A stretch of 5,245 nt of DNA, from contig CAJBVC010000750.1 of assembly GCA_903958915.1 (NCBI GenBank), positions 1 through 5,245 on the forward strand, in the 5' to 3' direction. This document shows positions 1 to 5,245 of the stretch, in pieces (the stretch's first letter is position 1; each line of letters opens with the position of its first letter). The notes beneath the pieces are model-generated. The model did no database searches. It saw nothing but the letters and a program-made list of their open reading frames with translations, and was not told the origin of the DNA. The DNA comes from an uncultured beta proteobacterium. Lineage in GTDB: Bacteria > Pseudomonadota > Gammaproteobacteria > Burkholderiales > Burkholderiaceae_C. The position numbers and the translations under genes were made by a program.

Positions 1-1
1 G

Positions 2-1042
2 CCCAAGCGCGTGCTGGCTCCCTTGGCAGAAACCCCGAAGTTGCACAAGGTGCTGGCGCAGTCAGGAATGGGTTCGCGCCTGGAAATGGAGCAACTCATC
101 CTTGAAGGGCGCATTTCGGTAAACAACGAGCCGGCCCACATTGGTCAGCGTATCCAGTTTGGCGACAGCATCAAGGTCAACGGCAAACCAATACGTTTTC
201 GTATTGAACCACCTCCAGCGCGTGTCATTGCGTACCACAAGCCCACCGGAGAAGTGGTTACGCACGATGATCCGCAAAATCGGCCGACGGTGTTTCGACG
301 CCTCCCGAAACTGCATCAGGGCAAATGGCAGTCGGTTGGTCGTCTGGACCTGAATACCGAAGGCCTTTTGCTGTTCACGAGTTCTGGCGAGCTGGCCAAC
401 AAGTTGATGCATCCGCGTTTTGGCCTTGAGCGCGAGTATGCAGTGCGTGTGCTGGGGGCATTGAGCAAAGAGGAAAAGCAGGCATTGCTGGACGGTGTCA
501 CTTTGGAGGATGGGATCGCCCAATTTGGATCCATTGAAGACGGCGGTGGCGAAGGTTCCAATTGCTGGTACCGCGTCACCATTTCCGAAGGACGCAACCG
601 CGAGGTGCGTCGTATGCTGGAGGCGGTCGGTCATGCGGTGAGCAGGCTGATTCGCATTCGTTATGGCGCCATGGTGCTCCCGCGTGGGCTCAAACGGGGG
701 GCATGGATGGAACTGGATGAAGCGGACATTCGCGCCTTGGTGCGGGCTGCCGGAGGTCCTGGCGCGGGTACAGGAAACGTGCACAGCGGCCGTGACGACG
801 GTGGCGCGCGCCCACCACAAGGAAGAAACAAGCGGCGGGGTTCACGGATGGGCGGCCCGAGAGGTTCCGGCGGTGCGCCTCGTGACCCTGCGCCCAGCGG
901 CGGTGCGGCAGGACAGCCCGATCCGATGAAAACCGCCTTTGGATACATCGGTGCCGACAGTTTTTCGCGTCAGCGCCAGGAGTCGGGTCAGCGCGGCCGC
1001 ACCAGCGTCAATGGGCAAAGGCGGGGGGGACGCAGCAAATAG
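2..1042 (+). CDS. rluB: Ribosomal large subunit pseudouridine synthase B (RluB), 5'-truncated by window edge
   Basis: RsuA/RluB-family pseudouridine synthase. In E. coli RluB makes pseudouridine 2605 in 23S rRNA during large-subunit assembly. The frame is open to the left edge, with in-frame Pro-Lys-Arg before the first GTG at 11, so the true start is probably outside the window. Numbering from that GTG, residues 10-65 form an S4 RNA-binding domain (KLHKVLAQ, then [16 protein letters not shown]). The catalytic domain spans about 71-245. The family motif [11 protein letters not shown] lies at 110-120, with the catalytic Asp at 113. A second conserved block, [11 protein letters not shown], is at 193-203. 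From about 248 to the end the protein becomes a Gly/Arg/Pro-rich, probably disordered tail, with a less repetitive patch ([12 protein letters not shown]) at 307-318. RluF and RluE share the fold, but the S4 domain, tail and position next to ndk favour RluB. It is the most upstream gene seen, and 71 bases separate it from ndk. Confidence 0.93.
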   Translation, partial: PKRVLAPLAETPKLHKVLAQSGMGSRLEMEQLILEGRISVNNEPAHIGQRIQFGDSIKVNGKPIRFRIEPPPARVIAYHKPTGEVVTHDDPQNRPTVFRRLPKLHQGKWQSVGRLDLNTEGLLLFTSSGELANKLMHPRFGLEREYAVRVLGALSKEEKQALLDGVTLEDGIAQFGSIEDGGGEGSNCWYRVTISEGRNREVRRMLEAVGHAVSRLIRIRYGAMVLPRGLKRGAWMELDEADIRALVRAAGGPGAGTGNVHSGRDDGGARPPQGRNKRRGSRMGGPRGSGGAPRDPAPSGGAAGQPDPMKTAFGYIGADSFSRQRQESGQRGRTSVNGQRRGGRSK

Positions 1043-1050
1043 GGCAGGGA

Positions 1051-1059
1051 TGCTAAAAT
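1051..1059 (+). promoter_or_regulatory. Probable extended -10 promoter for ndk and downstream genes
   Basis: TGCTAAAAT reads as an extended -10 element: TGn followed by TAAAAT at 1054-1059, which matches TATAAT at five of six positions. No good -35 hexamer lies 16-18 bases upstream, where the rluB 3' end is G-rich; extended -10 promoters often tolerate a weak -35. Transcription would be expected to begin around 1066-1068, just after rluB ends. This is the only sizeable intergenic gap in the window. The site is inferred from sequence pattern alone. Confidence 0.5.
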
Positions 1060-1066
1060 CATCGGC

Positions 1067-1082
1067 TTTGCTCCAGAGCAAA
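1067..1082 (+). promoter_or_regulatory. Short inverted repeat/stem-loop in the ndk leader
   Basis: TTTGCTCCAGAGCAAA is a perfect palindrome with 7-base arms around a central CA. As RNA it would fold as a 6-bp stem with a CCAG tetraloop. It sits exactly where transcripts from the proposed extended -10 element would begin. No U-tract follows it (the next bases are CAACGCAAAC), so it is not a convincing intrinsic terminator for rluB. It could be a 5'-end stabilising hairpin or a DNA operator; the sequence cannot decide between these. Confidence 0.45.
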
Positions 1083-1113
1083 CAACGCAAACTTTATCAA
1101 ATTGGAAATTACC

Positions 1114-1539
1114 ATGACTATTGAACGCACCCTCTCGATTATTAAGCCTGACGCTGTGGCAAAAAACGTAATTGGCCAGATTTATGCGCGTTTTGAGGCA
1201 GCTGGGCTCAAGATTGTGGCCGCACGCATGGTGCATCTGTCGCGTGGTGACGCAGAGGCGTTTTACGCCGTGCACAAGGCGCGCCCGTTCTTCAAGGATC
1301 TGGTGGACTTTATGATTTCCGGCCCGGTCATGATTCAGGCACTCGAAGGTGAGAACGCCATCACGAAAAACCGTGATCTGATGGGTGCCACCGATCCCAA
1401 GAAAGCCGCGGCGGGAACAATTCGTGCCGATTTTGCGGACAGTATTGACGCCAATGCGGTGCACGGCTCCGATGCCCCCGAGACCGCCGCAGTGGAAGTT
1501 GCGTTCTTCTTCCCTGGCATGAACGTTTACTCACGCTGA
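1114..1539 (+). CDS. ndk: Nucleoside diphosphate kinase (Ndk)
   Basis: Cytoplasmic enzyme that moves the gamma-phosphate of ATP to other (d)NDPs through a phosphohistidine intermediate, balancing NTP and dNTP pools. The 141-residue product has the usual bacterial length. Landmarks are the N-terminal [12 protein letters not shown] at 4-15, [12 protein letters not shown] at 56-67, the nucleotide-binding [19 protein letters not shown] at 86-104, and the catalytic block [12 protein letters not shown] at 114-125 with the phospho-acceptor His at 117. The ATG at 1114 is chosen over an in-frame TTG at 1102 because it gives the family-standard N-terminus MTIERTL. It also has a GGAAA ribosome-binding site at 1104-1108, five bases upstream. 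A likely promoter and a small stem-loop precede it, and rlmN begins eight bases after its stop. No key residue is missing. Confidence 0.98.
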   Translation: MTIERTLSIIKPDAVAKNVIGQIYARFEAAGLKIVAARMVHLSRGDAEAFYAVHKARPFFKDLVDFMISGPVMIQALEGENAITKNRDLMGATDPKKAAAGTIRADFADSIDANAVHGSDAPETAAVEVAFFFPGMNVYSR

Positions 1540-1547
1540 AGCATGCG

Positions 1548-2708
1548 ATGACGGCCAACCTGCTCGATTTTGATCTTGAGGGATTGGCCGCCTTTTGCGA
1601 GCGGCTGGGTGAGAAGCGTTTTCGCGCAACCCAGTTGTTTCGCTGGATTCATCAAAAAGGGGCTTCACAATTTGATGATATGAGTGACCTCGCCAAGAGT
1701 CTGCGTGAGAAGCTGAAAGTGTCAGCCACGATTCAAGGCCTTGGCATCCTCTCTCAGCATATCTCGGCCGATGGCACCATCAAGTGGCTTTTTGACGTGG
1801 GCAACGGTGACGCCGTAGAGGCTGTTTACATTCCTGAAGCCGACCGTGGCACGTTATGCATTTCGTCGCAGGCCGGCTGTGTGGTGGGCTGCCGTTTCTG
1901 CTCGACGGGGCATCAGGGATTCAGTCGCAATTTGACGGTTGGTGAAATCATTGCGCAATTGTGGTTTGCCGAACATTTTCTTCGCAAGCGATTTGGCACC
2001 GAAGAACGCGTGATTTCCAATGTGGTCATGATGGGCATGGGCGAGCCGTTGCTTAATTACGAGCCATTGGTTCGAGCTCTGAGGGTGATGCTCGACGACC
2101 ATGCCTACGGGTTGTCTCGGCGTCGAGTGACGGTTTCAACTTCGGGAGTTATCCCCATGATGGATGCTCTTGGACAAGATTGTCCCGTGGCCCTTGCGCT
2201 GTCTCTGCACGCGCCGAATGACGCGGTGCGCGATGCATTGGTACCGCTCAACAAAAAATATCCGCTTGTCGATCTGCTGCAGGCCTGCAAGCGTTACCTG
2301 GCCTTTGCGCCGCGCGACTTTATTACACTCGAATACTGCATGCTGGATGGAGTCAACGACTCCAGTGCGCAGGCGGCTGAGTTGGTGTCGCTCCTCAGGG
2401 GCTCGGACAACACAGTCCACTGGTGCAAGGTCAACTTGATACCCTTCAATCCATTTCCAGCATCAGGATTGGCGCGTTCGCCACGTGGACAAGTTGCGGC
2501 CTTTGCCAAGATCCTGTCGGACGCCGGTATCGTGACCACCGTGCGCAAGACCCGCGGTGATGACATCGATGCGGCATGCGGCCAGTTGGCTGGGGATGTG
2601 CAGGACATTACGGACGTGCAGAAGCGAATGGGCAGGCGTCGAACCATTAGGCTCAATCCCGTGCTGGATTTTGATCGCATGGCAACGGAGAATTCTTTTC
2701 ATGGTTAG
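1548..2708 (+). CDS. rlmN: Dual-specificity 23S rRNA/tRNA adenine-C2 methyltransferase RlmN
   Basis: Radical-SAM enzyme that methylates C2 of A2503 in 23S rRNA near the peptidyl-transferase centre and A37 of some tRNAs, which affects decoding accuracy. The 386-residue product is close to E. coli RlmN in length. An N-terminal RNA-binding domain occupies about 1-95, with a conserved acidic residue in [10 protein letters not shown] (Glu91, probably matching the E. coli general base). The [4Fe-4S] cysteines are Cys111, Cys115 and Cys118 in [12 protein letters not shown]. Cys104, just upstream, is also a family-conserved position. The SAM-contact motif [11 protein letters not shown] is at 162-172. 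The C-terminal [14 protein letters not shown] carries Cys344, the residue that becomes transiently methylated during catalysis. The last two points come from knowledge of the family. The start gives the expected [13 protein letters not shown], but only a weak GAAG precedes it, so translation may depend on coupling to ndk. The 3' end overlaps the next gene by eight bases. Cfr is excluded by context and by the long RlmN-type N-terminus. Confidence 0.97.
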   Translation: MTANLLDFDLEGLAAFCERLGEKRFRATQLFRWIHQKGASQFDDMSDLAKSLREKLKVSATIQGLGILSQHISADGTIKWLFDVGNGDAVEAVYIPEADRGTLCISSQAGCVVGCRFCSTGHQGFSRNLTVGEIIAQLWFAEHFLRKRFGTEERVISNVVMMGMGEPLLNYEPLVRALRVMLDDHAYGLSRRRVTVSTSGVIPMMDALGQDCPVALALSLHAPNDAVRDALVPLNKKYPLVDLLQACKRYLAFAPRDFITLEYCMLDGVNDSSAQAAELVSLLRGSDNTVHWCKVNLIPFNPFPASGLARSPRGQVAAFAKILSDAGIVTTVRKTRGDDIDAACGQLAGDVQDITDVQKRMGRRRTIRLNPVLDFDRMATENSFHG

Positions 2709-3528
2709 AAATCTGGGCTTGCCTATGAAGATCGTATCCGGTTGGCTGTGGGTTTGTTTGGCGCTGTTCGCCTTGTGGGGGCTTGCAGGTTGCGCTGCGG
2801 GTCCCAATGCCGGCAACTCGCGGGGCGACATGATTACCGATTCTGATGAAACCGAGTCCAGCAAGCGCGCGCGGATTCGGCTGGAACTGGCGGTGGGTTA
2901 TTTTGAAAAAGGCCAAACCACTATTGCGCTGGATGAACTCAAGCAGTCGATCAATGCAGATCCGGGATATTACGAGGCGTATAACCTGAGGGGGTTGATT
3001 TATATGCGCCTGAACGACTTGCTGCTGGCTGAGGAGAGCTTCCGACGGGCGTTGAGCATCAATTCCAAGGCAGCGAATGTCCAGCACAATTACGGGTGGC
3101 TTCTGTGCCAGCATTCCAGGATGCCAGAAGCAGAAAAACTGTTCACCGCTGCGTTGGCAAATCCTGCCTACGGCGACCGCGCAAAAACCTGGATGGCGCT
3201 CGGGTTGTGCCAACTGAAGGACGGCCAAAAAGCGGCGGCAGAGACCAGCTTGCTGCGCGCGTATGAGCTCGATGCGGGTAACCCGATTACCGGGTACAAC
3301 CTGGCTCTGCTTTTTTACCAGCGTGGCGACCATGTTCGCGCACAGTTTTATGTCCGTCGCATCAACAACAGTGATTTGGCCAACGCCGAGTCGCTTTGGT
3401 TGGGTATCAAGGTGGAGCGCCGCCTCGGTAGCAGGGAGGCGGCCAATCAGCTTGCGGTGCAATTGAAAAAGCGCTTTGCCCAATCGCGTGAGGCAGCAGC
3501 ACTCGATCGAGGTGCATTCGATGAGTGA
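2701..3528 (+). CDS. pilW: PilW/PilF-like TPR lipoprotein (type IV pilus biogenesis/stability)
   Basis: Predicted outer-membrane lipoprotein with tetratricopeptide repeats. Proteins of this type at this locus (PilF in Pseudomonas, PilW in Neisseria) help the PilQ secretin assemble or stabilise type IV pili. The 275 residues begin with a basic N-region (Arg3, Lys10), a hydrophobic core at about 11-27 and a lipobox LAGC at 28-31, with lipidation expected at Cys31. Ala at +2 does not signal inner-membrane retention. About five TPR units follow, roughly at 57-90, 91-124, 125-158, 162-195 and 196-229. The second has the clear pattern [26 protein letters not shown]. The tail (230-275) is helical and charged. 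The ATG at 2701 is chosen because GGAG lies ten bases upstream and an 8-base overlap with rlmN suits coupling. An in-frame ATG at 2725 would also leave a working signal peptide. No other pilus gene is visible, so the pilus role rests on family and locus. Confidence 0.85.
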   Translation: MVRNLGLPMKIVSGWLWVCLALFALWGLAGCAAGPNAGNSRGDMITDSDETESSKRARIRLELAVGYFEKGQTTIALDELKQSINADPGYYEAYNLRGLIYMRLNDLLLAEESFRRALSINSKAANVQHNYGWLLCQHSRMPEAEKLFTAALANPAYGDRAKTWMALGLCQLKDGQKAAAETSLLRAYELDAGNPITGYNLALLFYQRGDHVRAQFYVRRINNSDLANAESLWLGIKVERRLGSREAANQLAVQLKKRFAQSREAAALDRGAFDE

Positions 3529-4414
3529 AATGACGTCAACTGGTCCTGCTGAGGTGGACGCAGTGCCGAATGCAATGACTGCAGGTGCGATGTTGCGAAG
3601 AGCCCGCGAGGCGTCCGGCTTGCATGTGGCTGCGCTGGCTGTGTCCATGAAAGTGCCGGTAAAAAAGCTCGAAGCACTGGAGTCGGATCGGTTTGATTTG
3701 TTGCCCGATGTGGTGTTTGTCCGAGCTTTGGCGGCGAGCGTGTGCCGAGCCCTGAAGATTGATGCGGCGCCGGTACTGGAGCGTTTGCCAATGGGCAGCG
3801 CGCCGCGGTTGAACTCCGAAGACAGAGGCATTAATGCACCGTTTCGCGTGCGCGGTGAACGGTCGGATTTTTCGATCTCAGATTTTTTCTCCAAACCCGC
3901 AGCCATTGTTGTCGTCATTTTGGTGCTGTCAGCCTTGGGAGTTGCTTTTTTCCCTGAGGCGCAGACGACCGACAGCGCTGCAGGTGCGCCAGAAAACATG
4001 CCACTCGCGGCTGCGCGCTCCCAGGATGATGCCAAGACTGCTGACCCAGCGCCAGGCAAAGGCGTCACTGAGATTAGTCCGTCCGCCGCATCGGCGTCAG
4101 TTGCAACTGTTTCGACGACTCCCTCAGAGGATCGCAGCGCGGCAAATGCGACCAGCACGACGACGGGAACGGAGTTGCCGGCGCTCCTTACATTTCGGGC
4201 CAAGGGTGCATCATGGATTCAGGTCACAGATGCCAAAGGTTTTGTCCTTTTGAACAAAACGCTGCTGACCGGCGAGTCCGTGGGGGTCCCCGGGGTCCCG
4301 CCGGTTTCTGTTGTCATTGGGCGAGCGGACGTGACCGAGGTTGATGTGCGTGGTAAACCAATGGGTCTTTCCGAAGTTACGAAAGACAATGTGGCGCGGT
4401 TTGAGGTGAAGTGA
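3521..4414 (+). CDS. rodZ: RodZ-like protein: cytoplasmic HTH, single TM segment, periplasmic DUF4115-type domain
   Basis: Predicted bitopic inner-membrane protein of the RodZ family, which in well-studied bacteria links MreB filaments to the wall-elongation machinery and rod shape. Of 297 residues, 1-20 are a variable leader. Residues 21-88 form an Xre/Cro-type helix-turn-helix domain ([19 protein letters not shown], then [18 protein letters not shown]). A transmembrane helix spans about 126-144 ([20 protein letters not shown]). A low-complexity Ala/Ser/Thr/Pro linker runs to about 220. The C-terminal beta-rich domain (221-297, [19 protein letters not shown]) matches the RodZ DUF4115 type. 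A preceding Arg/Lys-containing cytoplasmic side supports an N-in, C-out orientation. The ATG at 3521 overlaps the pilW-like gene by eight bases and has GAGG at 3509-3512, eight bases upstream. The HTH has Phe66 but Leu at position 70, where RodZ from E. coli has an aromatic residue. It is placed immediately before ispG, as in many proteobacteria. A DNA-binding regulator is a less likely alternative. Confidence 0.87.
   Translation: MSEMTSTGPAEVDAVPNAMTAGAMLRRAREASGLHVAALAVSMKVPVKKLEALESDRFDLLPDVVFVRALAASVCRALKIDAAPVLERLPMGSAPRLNSEDRGINAPFRVRGERSDFSISDFFSKPAAIVVVILVLSALGVAFFPEAQTTDSAAGAPENMPLAAARSQDDAKTADPAPGKGVTEISPSAASASVATVSTTPSEDRSAANATSTTTGTELPALLTFRAKGASWIQVTDAKGFVLLNKTLLTGESVGVPGVPPVSVVIGRADVTEVDVRGKPMGLSEVTKDNVARFEVK
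4403..4409 (+). promoter_or_regulatory. Strong ribosome-binding site for ispG inside the rodZ 3' end
   Basis: GAGGTGA is an excellent match to the anti-Shine-Dalgarno complement. The GAGG core ends seven bases before the ATG at 4414. It fixes the ispG start even though rodZ has not yet stopped, and fits termination-reinitiation at the TGATG junction. Confidence 0.75.
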
Positions 4415-5245
4415 TGTCCGGATCGAGTCCAATCGCGTTGTCGACGCCTACAAGGCGTCTGTCTCTGCAGGCCAATGTGGCCTGGGGAGGGCGGGTCGTC
4501 ACCGTCGGTGGTGATGCGCCAGTGCGCGTGCAGTCGATGACCAACACCGACACGGTCGATGCGATCGGCACAGCGATCCAGGTGAAAGAATTGGCAGCCG
4601 CCGGCTCCGAGTTGGTGCGCATTACCGTGAACACCCCGGAGGCCGCACAGGCCGTTCCTTACATACGTGAGCAACTCGACCGTATGGGTGTCGATGTCCC
4701 CTTGATTGGTGACTTTCACTTCAATGGACACCGTTTGTTGTCGGACTTTCCAGAGTGTGCAAAAGCCTTGTCCAAGTACCGCATCAATCCGGGTAACGTG
4801 GGCAAGGGCGACAAACGCGATCGACAGTTCGGTCAGATGGTGGAAGCTGCGATTCGATGGAACAAGGCGATTCGCATTGGCGTGAATTGGGGTAGTCTTG
4901 ACCCCGAATTGCTGGCATCGCTCATGGACGAAAACAGCCGTCGAGCAAAGCCATGGGACGCCAAGCCAGTCATGTATGAGGCATTGGTTACTTCAGCACT
5001 CGAATCAGCTGCGCGTGCGGTGGAGATGGGTCTGCCGCCCAACCAGATCATGCTTTCTTGCAAGGTGAGCGGCGTGCAAGATTTGATTGCCGTGTACCGC
5101 GAGCTGGGTCATCGGTGCAACTATCCGCTGCATCTGGGACTGACAGAGGCGGGCATGGGAGCTAAAGGTACCGTTGCTTCAGCGGCGGCGCTGGCGGTTT
5201 TGCTTCAGGAAGGTGTAGGCGACACCATTCGTGTTTCGCTCACCC
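4414..5245 (+). CDS. ispG: 4-hydroxy-3-methylbut-2-enyl diphosphate synthase IspG (GcpE), 3'-truncated by window edge
   Basis: Cytoplasmic [4Fe-4S] enzyme of the MEP isoprenoid pathway that reductively converts MEcPP to HMBPP, using flavodoxin-type electron donors in bacteria. The frame runs without a stop from ATG 4414 to the right edge, giving 277 residues, essentially the N-terminal TIM-barrel domain. Landmarks are VQSMTNTDT at 39-47, DFHFN at 100-104, RINPGN at 123-128, IGVNWGSL at 155-162, HLGLTEAG at 240-247 and GDTIRVSLT at 269-277. The C-terminal domain with the three cluster-binding cysteines lies beyond the window, so catalytic integrity cannot be checked. Between the GSL motif and the next barrel helix there is a longer segment (about 163-195) than I recall in E. 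coli IspG; I believe this is common in betaproteobacteria. The start overlaps the rodZ stop by one base (TGATG) and has a strong ribosome-binding site. A hisS gene would commonly follow outside the window. Confidence 0.97.
   Translation, partial: MSGSSPIALSTPTRRLSLQANVAWGGRVVTVGGDAPVRVQSMTNTDTVDAIGTAIQVKELAAAGSELVRITVNTPEAAQAVPYIREQLDRMGVDVPLIGDFHFNGHRLLSDFPECAKALSKYRINPGNVGKGDKRDRQFGQMVEAAIRWNKAIRIGVNWGSLDPELLASLMDENSRRAKPWDAKPVMYEALVTSALESAARAVEMGLPPNQIMLSCKVSGVQDLIAVYRELGHRCNYPLHLGLTEAGMGAKGTVASAAALAVLLQEGVGDTIRVSLT

Noticed and set aside
62..820. 252-codon open frame on the minus strand, antisense to rluB
   Set aside because: The sense strand encodes clear S4 and pseudouridine synthase motifs over the same region. 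The antisense translation has no recognisable family features and no promoter or ribosome-binding site that I could support.
1067..1082. Intrinsic terminator for rluB
   Set aside because: The hairpin has only six or seven base pairs, is not GC-rich, and no T-run follows it on the + strand. The minus-strand reading does not give a T-run directly after the stem either.
1161..1167. A AAA AAC slippery heptamer in ndk
   Set aside because: It encodes the ordinary Ala-Lys-Asn of the family N-terminus. A -1 shift would lead quickly to a stop, this heptamer is a poor bacterial frameshift site, and no stimulatory element is visible.
2671..2700. Internal promoter before the PilW-like gene (TTGATC with a possible -10 about 17 bases later)
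   Set aside because: The -10 candidate (TCTTTT) is a poor match and the region lies inside rlmN coding sequence. Gene overlap explains expression without it.
2653..4203. 516-codon open frame on the minus strand, antisense to the pilW-like and rodZ-like genes
   Set aside because: It lies opposite two well-supported genes with clear domains, spans their junction, and its translation is Ala/Ser/Arg-rich without any recognisable domain. Long antisense frames are expected opposite GC-rich coding sequence.
4283..4299. Tandem GGGGTCCC units in rodZ as a repeat or regulatory structure
   Set aside because: Two copies nine bases apart encode the Val-Gly-Val-Pro-Gly-Val-Pro stretch of the periplasmic domain and are explained by codon choice. 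There are only two copies and no hairpin with a sensible loop.
1..5245. Mobile element, defence system, toxin-antitoxin pair, CRISPR array or riboswitch
   Set aside because: All but about 80 bases are accounted for by six recognisable housekeeping genes in a familiar order. No repeats, integrase or transposase motifs, or codon-use breaks were seen.

Overview
The window looks like a piece of chromosomal housekeeping DNA from a betaproteobacterium. It is most likely from the order Burkholderiales, and the wording of the proteins resembles Comamonadaceae such as Rhodoferax, Polaromonas or Limnohabitans. That placement rests on remembered protein wording and gene order (rluB-ndk-rlmN-pilW/pilF-rodZ-ispG), not on a database search. 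Base composition is moderately GC-rich and similar throughout. I see no tRNA, rRNA, insertion sequence, CRISPR array, prophage or other mobile gene.

All six genes lie on the + strand and fill nearly the whole window. From left to right they are: the 3' part of rluB (23S rRNA pseudouridine synthase, cut by the left edge); a 71-base gap with a probable extended -10 promoter and a short hairpin; ndk (nucleoside diphosphate kinase); rlmN (radical-SAM 23S rRNA/tRNA adenine-C2 methyltransferase); a TPR lipoprotein of the PilW/PilF type; a RodZ-like membrane protein with a cytoplasmic helix-turn-helix and a periplasmic DUF4115-type domain; and the 5' part of ispG (MEP isoprenoid pathway, cut by the right edge).

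From ndk onward the spacing is extremely tight: an 8-base gap, two 8-base overlaps and a 1-base TGATG overlap. No terminator-like structure is visible, so ndk to ispG is probably one transcription unit with translational coupling. The products act in separate processes: 23S rRNA modification (RluB, RlmN), nucleotide pools (Ndk), envelope and surface structures (PilW-like, RodZ-like) and isoprenoid supply for undecaprenyl phosphate and quinones (IspG). They share a general link to growth and envelope synthesis rather than forming one pathway.

I did not find an undescribed biological system here. The observations most worth a second look are the small hairpin at the predicted 5' end of the ndk-led transcript, the RodZ-like protein lacking one aromatic residue associated with MreB binding in better-known RodZ proteins, the long Gly/Arg/Pro-rich tail of RluB, and an in-frame A AAA AAG heptamer in rodZ.
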